Assembly (NCBI RefSeq): GCF_002286735.1 | Contig: NZ_NRTA01000022.1 | Coordinates: 1 to 64,000, forward strand | Origin: Leptolyngbya sp. BC1307 | GTDB taxonomy: Bacteria > Cyanobacteriota > Cyanobacteriia > Phormidesmidales > Phormidesmidaceae | Direction: 5' to 3' | Length of the DNA stretch: 64,000 nt | Shown: positions 24,535-32,410 of the stretch, in pieces | How positions within the stretch are numbered: position 1 is the stretch's first letter | How the letters are laid out: each line of letters begins with the position of its first letter | Program-made: the position numbers and the translations under genes | Notes under the pieces: model-generated | What the model saw: the letters and a program-made list of their open reading frames with translations, nothing else | The model's database searches: none | What the model was told of the DNA's origin: nothing

Positions 24535-27500
24535 ATGGTTGATACGCATTTAGACATTCTTATCTATAACCAAAATGCCCTGAACAATCTGCGCCGGGCG
24601 ATGGTGCTAGGGCAGGGACAGTTCTCTCTGATTTTAGCCCGAGTGAATTACCGGCGGTTGCAGCAGTTGCTACTGTCAGAACTTGGTGACCGCCTCCGCT
24701 TTGATACCATCCCACTTCCACCCACCGCCACCCGGCTAAAAGACGCCATTCTCGACGCCACATCCGACGCTGCCCCCACTGGTCAGCGGCAGGCGCTGAT
24801 GGTCACCGGGTTAGAGGCCGTGCGATCGCTAGAACCTTTGCTGAAAGCCGCCAATCTGGGCCGTGATGAACTGCCGAAAGTCTTTAACTGTCCGGTAGTG
24901 CTGTGGGTAAATGACACGACCTTGCAGCAGCTCAACCGCTATGCCCCCGACCTGAAAAGCTTTGCCGCCACTCCCCTCCGATTTGAATATCCGACGCCGT
25001 CGCTGATTGCGATGCTGAGCGCCCAGGTAGACGACACCTTTGCTCAGATATTAGATACCAGCCAGGGCATTTCGCTGAGCGATCGCCTACCTTTCAGCAC
25101 CAGCCTGACCCAACCGCTCGCCAGACAAGAGCTATCGTTTGCCCTGACCCAGCTCGAAAGTCATGAGCATTGGGTCAGCGATGATTTGACTGCCGACTTA
25201 CTCTTTTTAGAAGGGCGTAATCTGCACCAGCGGCAAGACCTAGATCGCGCCCGCAGCCACTACGAAGAGAGTCTAAAGCACTGGCAGCACCGCAACAACG
25301 CTGATCAAGCTGTCAGGTCAGCCATTAGCAGCCTCGATAAACAGGCTGTTTTACTGTTTCACTTAGGGCTGTGGTGGCGCGTTCAGGCGGTCTCAAAGGC
25401 GATTGATCCCGTCTACGCCTATCAACAGGCAAAACAGTATTTTGAAGACTGTCTGGCGATTTTTCGGCAGCAAGATCGGCCCGACCGGGTGGGTCGGTTT
25501 ATCTTGGCCCTGGCAGAAGTGTTACAAAAGCAAGCAGACTGGTCGGGGCTAGCAGCGATCGCTCAGTCCGGCATTGATCTGCATCAAAGTGACCCTGCCA
25601 GACTAGCGAGAGACTATGGCTATCTGGCTGAAGTTGCGATCGCTCGCTATGACGCCGATCCGCATGCGAACTATTTGGGTGAGGCACGGGGGTTTGCGCA
25701 GCAGGCTTTGGAGATTTCGGGGCGGGTTGTTGAAGGGAGGGGGACAGGAGAGCAGGAGACAGGAGACAGGAGAGCAGGTGCGATCGCTTTGCGCTACCAT
25801 CGCGGCTATTATTTTTATTTGCTGGCGGTGGCGGGGCAGCTTCAGGGGGAGCCAGCGACGGCGATCGCTCAGCTCGAAAAAGCCCGGCAGCAGACCGATC
25901 CACGCTACGACCTCGTCCTTTACCGCAACGTTTTAAGTCGGCTGTGGCAGCTTTACTTTGAACATCAGCACTATGCTGAGGCTTTTGAGATTAAGCTGGC
26001 GCAGCGACGGGTAGAAAATCTCTTTGGGCTGAGGGCTTTTATCGGGGCCAGCCAGATCCGGCCACCGGTTGCTCGGTCGCCTTATCCAGGATTTGTGAAC
26101 TCGGATAATGGCTCAGATGAGATATTGGCAGCGGAGATTAAAGCATCCGGGCGGGCTCCAGATATTGCAGCGCTAGTCAGCCGCCTCGCGCAGCCGCGCT
26201 ACCCGATTGTGGTGATTCACGGTCAGTCGGGCGTGGGCAAAAGCTCTACGCTCAGCGCTGGGCTAATGCCTCGGCTGCGCAGCCTGATCAGTGAGGGGCG
26301 CACTACCTGGCCAGTCTTGATTGGTAGCTATAGCGATTGGGCCCGTCAAGTTTTGGGCGCGCTGACCCCCTCGACCCATTTGCAAAAGCAAGAGAGTGAT
26401 GCAGATATCTCTGTTCATCACCTAATTGACCAGCTAAAGACGCTCACTCGCGAGAAATATCAGCAGATTGTGCTGATATTTGATCAGTTTGAAGACTTTT
26501 TTTATGAGCACCCGGCGATTGAGCAGCGGCGCGATCTCTATATCTTTTTGCGTGACTGTTTAGATTTGCCCTATGTCAAAGTGGTGCTGGCGCTACGAGA
26601 AGATTTTTTACACTACCTGCTGGAGTGGGATCGCAGCGCCGATCTGAACGCGATTGAAAACGATATTCTCAGCAAAGAGATTCGCTACTACCTGGGCAAT
26701 TTCACACCTGAAGCGGCTGAAACGGTGATCTGGCAGCTCACGCAGGCGGCAGAGTTTTATTTAGAAGAGGGTCTAATTACGACGCTGGTGAATGATTTGG
26801 CCGCAGAGACGGGAGAGGTGCGCCCGATTGAACTACAGGTGGTGGGCGCTCAGCTACAGCGCGAGCAGATTACGACGCTGGCCCAGTATAAACAGATGGG
26901 GCGATCGCCCAAAGCTCAGCTACTCAACAACTTTTTAGACAGTGTGATTCATGACTGCGGCGCTGAAAATGCCACCGTTGCTAAATCTGTGCTCTATTTG
27001 CTCAGTGAAGGGAGCAACCGCCCGGTCAAAAGTCTCTCTGAACTGGAAGAAGCCCTGATGCTAGCCGGTATCCGCACGGCCTCTTTGCAGCTGGTGCTGA
27101 CTATCTTTATTGGCTCAGGCTTGGTCTTTGAAGTGTTAGAAGTCTCGGGCGTGCGCTATCAGCTCGTACACGAATATCTAGGCGGCTTAATTCAACAGCT
27201 GCCTGGCCTGGAAGAGGCGCTGCAACCCGAGCACCGCCATCGCCAGCCCGCTCTCGCTCTTGACCAGCCAGCCCAGCCAGCCGTTCCGCTAGAGCCAACA
27301 GCTCCTGCTGCAACGGTTTGTCGGGGGCACGCGGGCACAGTCTGGGCAGTGCGATGGTGCCCGCAAAACAGTTCGCTGCTGCTGACGGCGGGGGGCGACG
27401 ATACGATTGGGCTGTGGAGCGATCGCGGTGAGCAGTTAAAGTCAATTGTCGGTCATCGGCGCGGGGTACATGGCGTAAACTGGAGCCCGAACGGCGACTT

Positions 27501-28269
27501 TTTTGCTTCGGCCAGCGCCGATCACTCAGTGCGACTCTGGAGTAGTGAAGGCGACTTTGTGCGATCGCTCCTCGGTCATGAAGCGGCAGTTTGGCAGGTC
27601 TGCTACAGTCCGGATGGCAGCCGGTTAGCGTCGGTGAGCAGCGATCGCACTCTGCGCTTATGGCACCCCGAGGGCACCCTGCTCAAAACCTGGCGCGAGC
27701 ACACAGACACCATCTGGCACGTCAGCTTCAGCCCCGATGGTCAATATTTGGTCACCGCCAGTGAAGACCAGACCATTCGCCTGTGGCAGGTCGAAACCGG
27801 GTTAGTGCAAACGCTGACAGGTCACAGCGGCGGGGTCTGGTGCGCCCTCTTTAGCCCAGACGGTCAGTGGGTGGCTTCGGGTGGTGCAGACGGCGTCATT
27901 CGGCTGTGGTCAGTAACGGGACAAGCCGTTCACATCGAGCCCGATCCGCTGACCTGGCAAGGCCATCACGACTGGGTCAGAAGCCTCAGCTTTAGCCCAA
28001 ATGGAGAACTTTTGGCGTCGGCCAGTGATGATGGCACGGTGCATCTGTGGTCGCTCTCGCCAGCAGCCCTAAAGTCACTGGGCCCGGCTGATGGGACTGC
28101 CAGACACAGCACAGCTACGCTGACCGGGCATGAGGGGGTAATTTGGGAGGTGGCGTTTGATGCGTCGGGCGATCGCCTGGCTTCGGCCAGTGCCGACGGC
28201 ACCCTGAGAATCTGGGATTTACGGTTAGATATATTGATAGAAAAGGGCTGCGACTATCTATCAGGCTAG
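24535..28269 (+). CDS. STAND-type protein: NTPase-like N-terminus, TPR region, nSTAND1 ATPase, seven WD40 repeats
   Basis: A 1244-residue signal-transduction ATPase. Residues 1-170 resemble the N-terminal region of cyanobacterial STAND proteins (PVVLWVNDTTLQQLNRYAPDL stretch), without a P-loop. Residues 200-500 are helical and TPR-like. An nSTAND1-type ATPase begins near 520 (SPYPGF), with Walker A GQSGVGKSS near 563 and Walker B VLIFDQFEDF near 646. Seven WD40 blades fill 925-1235, the first opening GHAGTVWAVRW and the last ending LRIWDL. Such proteins usually sense a ligand through the propeller and oligomerise. Residues 400-416 are a low-complexity insert. No known effector domain is seen, so output may pass to the partner ATPase upstream. 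Confidence 0.85.
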   Translation: MVDTHLDILIYNQNALNNLRRAMVLGQGQFSLILARVNYRRLQQLLLSELGDRLRFDTIPLPPTATRLKDAILDATSDAAPTGQRQALMVTGLEAVRSLEPLLKAANLGRDELPKVFNCPVVLWVNDTTLQQLNRYAPDLKSFAATPLRFEYPTPSLIAMLSAQVDDTFAQILDTSQGISLSDRLPFSTSLTQPLARQELSFALTQLESHEHWVSDDLTADLLFLEGRNLHQRQDLDRARSHYEESLKHWQHRNNADQAVRSAISSLDKQAVLLFHLGLWWRVQAVSKAIDPVYAYQQAKQYFEDCLAIFRQQDRPDRVGRFILALAEVLQKQADWSGLAAIAQSGIDLHQSDPARLARDYGYLAEVAIARYDADPHANYLGEARGFAQQALEISGRVVEGRGTGEQETGDRRAGAIALRYHRGYYFYLLAVAGQLQGEPATAIAQLEKARQQTDPRYDLVLYRNVLSRLWQLYFEHQHYAEAFEIKLAQRRVENLFGLRAFIGASQIRPPVARSPYPGFVNSDNGSDEILAAEIKASGRAPDIAALVSRLAQPRYPIVVIHGQSGVGKSSTLSAGLMPRLRSLISEGRTTWPVLIGSYSDWARQVLGALTPSTHLQKQESDADISVHHLIDQLKTLTREKYQQIVLIFDQFEDFFYEHPAIEQRRDLYIFLRDCLDLPYVKVVLALREDFLHYLLEWDRSADLNAIENDILSKEIRYYLGNFTPEAAETVIWQLTQAAEFYLEEGLITTLVNDLAAETGEVRPIELQVVGAQLQREQITTLAQYKQMGRSPKAQLLNNFLDSVIHDCGAENATVAKSVLYLLSEGSNRPVKSLSELEEALMLAGIRTASLQLVLTIFIGSGLVFEVLEVSGVRYQLVHEYLGGLIQQLPGLEEALQPEHRHRQPALALDQPAQPAVPLEPTAPAATVCRGHAGTVWAVRWCPQNSSLLLTAGGDDTIGLWSDRGEQLKSIVGHRRGVHGVNWSPNGDFFASASADHSVRLWSSEGDFVRSLLGHEAAVWQVCYSPDGSRLASVSSDRTLRLWHPEGTLLKTWREHTDTIWHVSFSPDGQYLVTASEDQTIRLWQVETGLVQTLTGHSGGVWCALFSPDGQWVASGGADGVIRLWSVTGQAVHIEPDPLTWQGHHDWVRSLSFSPNGELLASASDDGTVHLWSLSPAALKSLGPADGTARHSTATLTGHEGVIWEVAFDASGDRLASASADGTLRIWDLRLDILIEKGCDYLSG
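25735..25780 (+). repeat. Purine-rich short repeat inside the STAND coding region
   Basis: An array of GGAGACAGGAGA-like units that stays in frame and codes GRGTGEQETGDRRAG in the TPR region. The same CAGGAG/GACAG sequence type occurs between genes at 50040-50085 and 53836-53879, so this looks like an intergenic repeat family lodged in a gene. Confidence 0.75.
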
Positions 28270-28433
28270 CTAACAACACAGCCTAAGCTAAATTTACGTG
28301 CCTGACCAATTCTCTATAGCCGGATTCTAGATAACCTGCTCTTCGTAAGTGATAAAGGAGCCGTGCCAGGTGCCGATATTTTGCTGGATGCACTGCCATT
28401 GGGGTTTCATTTGAGAGAAGGGGGGAAGAGACT

Positions 28434-29096
28434 TTAGGAGGATGCGGTGGCGGTGGTGGAGTCTGTGGTGATCAAAGGCGGGCGCACAGATAGATAGAAG
28501 ACAATGCCTAGCAGCGGAATCAGGGTCGCTATCCCAAAAATGATGGGGCTGTTGATTTTGCGTTTGGCCATGTCGTCTTTTACTAGCGGGGCAACGACGG
28601 CACAAAGGAGGCAAAAGTCCAAGCTCATCACGTTGATAAAGCGGCTGGTTTGCCACTGCGCGATAAAGTTGCTCCAGTCGCCTTCGAGCAGGCCATAGCC
28701 GAGCAAGGCAATACTGCCCGCAGCGAGCAATCGACCTACCCAGGGGGAATCGACTAGGCTGAGCAGGGTACTTTTGGAGCCGGTAAAGGTGGTGTGGGGC
28801 TGGCGCAGCGCCAGGTAGGGCAGAAGCGCAAAGGCCCCGACCGCAAAGGAGCTGAGGACGAAGGGCCAGGCCGGTATGTTTTGATCTGCACCGTCAATCA
28901 GGACCAGGCAAGCGTAGATCATCGGCCAGATTCCCATCAGGTTAAACAGAGCGACGATGGTAGGGTTAATGCCTTCCCACTGGCCGGATGAGAGCTGGGT
29001 GATCAGCTCGAACGTGTCGGGTTGATTGGGAGGTGCAAACGCGAAGGCATAGATGACGAAGCTAAGCCAAAGTATAGCGAAACCAATTCTAAGCAT
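28434..29096 (-). CDS. Conserved membrane protein (DUF2834-like)
   Basis: A 220-residue protein with about six hydrophobic spans: residues 4-21, 46-66, 76-96, 118-136, 155-172 and 183-203. The PIIFGIATLIPLLGIVFYLSVRP end and the LNLMGIWPMIYACLVLIDG middle are typical of a cyanobacterial and chloroplast-type membrane family of unknown function. No catalytic motif is seen. It converges with the STAND gene and has no obvious operon partner. Confidence 0.65.
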   Translation of the reverse strand: MLRIGFAILWLSFVIYAFAFAPPNQPDTFELITQLSSGQWEGINPTIVALFNLMGIWPMIYACLVLIDGADQNIPAWPFVLSSFAVGAFALLPYLALRQPHTTFTGSKSTLLSLVDSPWVGRLLAAGSIALLGYGLLEGDWSNFIAQWQTSRFINVMSLDFCLLCAVVAPLVKDDMAKRKINSPIIFGIATLIPLLGIVFYLSVRPPLITTDSTTATASS

Positions 29097-29336
29097 GGTA
29101 AATAGGGAGTGCAGAGGTTTACTTTAAGTGAACTTTAAGCGCGGCTATGGCTGTTGAAAGAAAAAGCTGAGAGCGTTTCTAAATGTTTACGGCGCTTTTT
29201 AAAGTTTTTAGTGGCTATGTAACCATGCTGAATCATTTGGCCACGCCTGAGATAGCTACGCCCTATCTTAATATCAGAATACTCAGACAGAGGCCTGCTC
29301 TTATACCCAATAGCGCAGGTTTTATCAGGCTACCTT

Positions 29337-29645
29337 ATGCGATCAGACGATGTCCTACGCCTCTATGAAGAAGGCTATCGAGACTTTAAAGGCTGCAATT
29401 TAGCTGGGGTAGATCTGAGCGGCCAAATTTTAATGGGGGTCAATTTTGCCCGGGCTGATCTGAGTGGGGCAAACCTGAGCCGGGCCAATCTCCAGTTTGC
29501 CAAGCTGAGCGATAGCTGCACCAAATTTAACCGGGCTGATCTGCGCCGGGTCGATGTCACGCATGTCGATTGGGCAGATGCCGATCTGACGGGAGCCTGC
29601 ATGAGCGATCCGGTGGCGCGGGCGGCAGCGGCGGTGAAGCGATGA
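29337..29645 (+). CDS. Pentapeptide repeat protein
   Basis: A 102-residue protein whose centre reads as A(D/N)LXX pentapeptides: CNLAGVDLSG, VNFARADLSGANLSRANLQFAKL, FNRADLRRVDV and ADADLTGA. These form a right-handed quadrilateral beta-helix. The function of such short cyanobacterial members is unknown. Its TGA overlaps the cutA ATG (ATGA), so the two are translationally coupled. Confidence 0.82.
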   Translation: MRSDDVLRLYEEGYRDFKGCNLAGVDLSGQILMGVNFARADLSGANLSRANLQFAKLSDSCTKFNRADLRRVDVTHVDWADADLTGACMSDPVARAAAAVKR

Positions 29646-29974
29646 CCGCCTACGCCATTGTTTTGACCACAACAGGATCGGAGGCTGAGGCGGAAGCAAT
29701 TGCCACCGCGCTGGTCGAAGCCAGATTAGCCGCCTGTGTCAATCTTTTTCCAATTCAGTCGGTATATACCTGGCAGGGAAAATTGCAGCGCGAGGCCGAG
29801 TGGCAGCTTGTAATCAAAACGCGGCAGGACTGCTTTGATGAAGTAGCGGCAAAAGTGCGATCGCTCCACAGCTACGACACACCCGAACTGATTGCGCTGC
29901 CGATTGCCGAGGGTGCAGCTGACTATCTGGGCTGGATGGGCGCTCAAGTCAACGCATCTGGAGAAGCAGGCTAA
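29642..29974 (+). CDS. cutA: CutA1 divalent-cation tolerance family protein
   Basis: A 110-residue CutA1 protein, a small trimeric PII-like fold. The family stretches AIATALVEARLAACVNLFP, YTWQGKLQREAEWQLVIKTR and HSYDTPELIALPI are all present. An open frame runs further upstream to 29570, but that part overlaps the pentapeptide gene in another frame; the ATG at 29642 gives the family N-terminus. The stop codons of this gene and the converging dioxygenase-like gene share bases at 29971-29974. Confidence 0.92.
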   Translation: MTAYAIVLTTTGSEAEAEAIATALVEARLAACVNLFPIQSVYTWQGKLQREAEWQLVIKTRQDCFDEVAAKVRSLHSYDTPELIALPIAEGAADYLGWMGAQVNASGEAG

Positions 29975-30573
29975 AACTTGTCGGCTACGAGCGTGTCGGG
30001 GTCGTACTTATACCGGCTGCTGCGATCAGTCACGCCATACAGATTAAATGAGATAGTCGGCTCATCGCCCACCGGCGAAACCCGGTGGACGGCGTTGCTC
30101 GTAAAGCCGATGATATCGCCGGGGTAGAGCATCTTTTCGCCGACGACTGTAATCTCTTTAGGGTCGTCAGCCGCCTGTCGCCAAAATGTATTGCTTTCTT
30201 CGCCGCCAATCATCGCGACGATGCCCCAAGTGGCATGATTGTGAATTTTTGACTGGCTTCCCGGTGCCCAGGCAACCATCTGCACAGTAATCGGATACTC
30301 ATGCTCGCGGTAGAGAAAGTTAACCGACCAGCCGGTTTTCTTTGAGGGGGGTTTGTACTCCATCTGTAGCCAGTAGGCGCTAATCAGCAGCTTGCGCACT
30401 AAGGGGATGATCGCCTGCACCCTTTTAGCATCGTCCGGTTCGCGCTCTAAAATGTCTTCTAGCTCGGTTAAAAAGCGATAGAGCCGGTAGGTCTGCGCTG
30501 GCGGCTCATTGTCAACCGTGCCAAAGGACTCGCACTGTCCATCGTCGGTGACTAGCCAGTTATAGTGGGTCAT
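29971..30573 (-). CDS. Cysteine dioxygenase-family cupin
   Basis: A 200-residue thiol-dioxygenase-like cupin. The iron site His pair is H111-N-H113 (HNHATWG), and the third His is probably in NAVHRVSP near residue 164. The VNFLYREHEYPITVQMVAWAPG stretch belongs to the family. Cysteine dioxygenase turns cysteine to cysteine sulfinate; related bacterial enzymes use 3-mercaptopropionate, and I cannot separate these from sequence alone. The gene converges on cutA with overlapping stop codons. Confidence 0.78.
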   Translation of the reverse strand: MTHYNWLVTDDGQCESFGTVDNEPPAQTYRLYRFLTELEDILEREPDDAKRVQAIIPLVRKLLISAYWLQMEYKPPSKKTGWSVNFLYREHEYPITVQMVAWAPGSQSKIHNHATWGIVAMIGGEESNTFWRQAADDPKEITVVGEKMLYPGDIIGFTSNAVHRVSPVGDEPTISFNLYGVTDRSSRYKYDPDTLVADKF

Positions 30574-30617
30574 AGATTTAGGTTACAGCAGGCGGAGAGA
30601 CGTTAGGGACAATCCTT

Positions 30618-31514
30618 ATGATAAAGCCAAGAAGCGGCCTGGCACTGGCGTTGCTGGTAGGCTGTCAGTCTGTCGGTTCAGAAGGAGCGCTGACTCAGGC
30701 GGACTGTGAGGCACAGGCGGGGTTTGCCTTCGTTGAGGGGGGTGATTTTATAGCGGGCAGCGATCGCCTCGAACGCGACTATGCCTATGAAATCACAGCC
30801 ATGGGTAGAGCAGATTCACCGGCAGAGATTCCCGAAACTGAGGCCAAATACCGACAGCAGGGTTGGTTTGACCGAGAACCAACGCGCCAAACAGTAAACT
30901 TACCCGCCTTTTGCCTCAGCCAAAATTTGATTACTAATGCCGACTACCAGCTATTTGTGCAGACCATCGGGCACCGCGAGCCAGGCATTTCGGCAGCGGA
31001 CTATCAGGCGCAGGGATTTTTGGTGCATGACTATAGCGAAGTAGAGCCTTACCTCTGGCAAAACGGGCAGTATCCGGTAGGGCAGGGCCAGCATCCAGTC
31101 GTGCTGATCTCTTATGAAGATGCGCTGGCCTATGTGGAATGGCGATCGCAGCAAGATAACGTAAGCTACCGACTGCCGACAGCGCTGGAGTGGGAAAAAG
31201 CGGCGCGGGGTACTGACGGACGCTACTTTCCCTGGGGCAGTGAATGGCAAAACGACGCGACCAACTGGTCTAAACACGGGCCCAGAGGGACGAGTGCGAT
31301 CGCCGCCTACCCCGCTAGCCGCAGCCCCTACGGCATTGAAGACATGGCCGGCAACGTCTTTGAATACACCAGCACACTCACAGACGAGTCAGAAGTCATC
31401 CTTAAAGGCTGCGGCTGGGACGACTATCCAGGATTTTGCAGAGCTGCCTATCAGCACGACCGTCCGATAGACTCAAGGCATATCTTATTTGGCTTTCGCC
31501 TGGTAGTGGAATAA
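30618..31514 (+). CDS. FGE-sulfatase (SUMF1/EgtB/PvdO fold) lipoprotein
   Basis: A 298-residue protein with a short lipoprotein signal (ALALLVGC, Cys16) and then a formylglycine-generating-enzyme fold: FVEGGDFIAGSD, FCLSQNLITNADYQLFV, YRLPTALEWEKAARG, FPWGSEW, MAGNVFEYTS and FGFRLV. The usual RGGSW strand reads KGCGW, followed by a second Cys nine residues later. That is not the Cys pair of true formylglycine enzymes, so activity is uncertain. It would sit outside the plasma membrane. AGGGA at 30605 precedes the ATG. mazG follows after four bases, suggesting one transcript. Confidence 0.75.
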   Translation: MIKPRSGLALALLVGCQSVGSEGALTQADCEAQAGFAFVEGGDFIAGSDRLERDYAYEITAMGRADSPAEIPETEAKYRQQGWFDREPTRQTVNLPAFCLSQNLITNADYQLFVQTIGHREPGISAADYQAQGFLVHDYSEVEPYLWQNGQYPVGQGQHPVVLISYEDALAYVEWRSQQDNVSYRLPTALEWEKAARGTDGRYFPWGSEWQNDATNWSKHGPRGTSAIAAYPASRSPYGIEDMAGNVFEYTSTLTDESEVILKGCGWDDYPGFCRAAYQHDRPIDSRHILFGFRLVVE

Positions 31515-31518
31515 TTCT

Positions 31519-32394
31519 ATGTCAGATTTCGACAACATCGCCCCTTCGAACCAACAGACAAACCAACAAACAAGCCAACAGACACTGGCAGCACTACAGC
31601 AGCTAATCACCGTAATCGCTCAGCTCCGCAGCCCCGAAGGCGGCTGCCCTTGGGATCTCGCTCAGACGCCGCAAAGCCTGACACCCTATGTCATTGAAGA
31701 GGCTTATGAAGTTGTTGATGCCATCCAGAGCGGCGACAAAAAAGACATTGTCGAAGAGCTAGGCGATCTGTTGCTGCAAGTTGTTCTCCAGGCTCAGATC
31801 TTTCAAGAACAAGGAGACTTTGATTTGGGTGATATTGCTCAGGGCATTACCGAAAAAATGATTCGCCGCCATCCTCACGTCTTTGGCGATGTCACAGCTG
31901 AGACAACAGAAGCTGTAAAAGCCAATTGGGAACAGATCAAAGCGCAGGAAAAAGCCGACACCGAAGATCCCACTCGGCTCACACCCAAGCTGAAGCGCTA
32001 TGCCCGGTCAATGCCGCCTCTAGCTGGTGCGATGAAAATTTCTAAAAAAGCGGCCAGGGCTGGCTTTGAGTGGGATAGTTTAGAAGCCGTTTGGGCCAAA
32101 GTCGATGAAGAAATGGCGGAATTTAAACATGCCCTGGATCACGAATCTCAAGCCGCACAGGAAAGTGAGCTAGGCGATGTCTTCTTTTCGCTGATTCAGA
32201 TTGCTCGCTGGCGGGGGCTAGACCCTACCGCTGCCTTGAAGGGCACTAACCGGCGATTTGTCCAGCGGTTTGAACAGGTCGAAGCGCAAGCGAGTGGGCC
32301 GCTGACTGACTATAGCGCCGCAAATCTCGAAGCTTTTTGGCAAAAGGCAAAACAACAGATTGCCTCAGCGACAGAGACTGTTCCCACCGAATAG
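31519..32394 (+). CDS. mazG: Nucleoside triphosphate pyrophosphohydrolase MazG
   Basis: A 291-residue two-domain MazG. It hydrolyses (d)NTPs to NMP and pyrophosphate, cleaning the nucleotide pool. Domain 1 contains CPWDLAQTPQSLTPYVIEEAYEVVDAI and the metal-binding EELGDLLLQVVL; domain 2 has AGFEWDSLEAVWAKVDEEMAEF and ESELGDVFFSLI. The N-terminal 30 residues are family-unlike and contain three 12-bp repeats (NQQT, NQQT, SQQT) at 31549-31584. It starts four bases after the FGE-like gene and converges on the PP2C gene with a 16-base gap. Confidence 0.92.
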   Translation: MSDFDNIAPSNQQTNQQTSQQTLAALQQLITVIAQLRSPEGGCPWDLAQTPQSLTPYVIEEAYEVVDAIQSGDKKDIVEELGDLLLQVVLQAQIFQEQGDFDLGDIAQGITEKMIRRHPHVFGDVTAETTEAVKANWEQIKAQEKADTEDPTRLTPKLKRYARSMPPLAGAMKISKKAARAGFEWDSLEAVWAKVDEEMAEFKHALDHESQAAQESELGDVFFSLIQIARWRGLDPTAALKGTNRRFVQRFEQVEAQASGPLTDYSAANLEAFWQKAKQQIASATETVPTE

Positions 32395-32410
32395 CGGATG
32401 CTGCTGGTCG

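Noticed and set aside
25499-25903. 134-codon minus-strand frame inside the STAND gene
   Set aside because: Pro/Ser-rich translation caused by the purine-rich repeat on the other strand.
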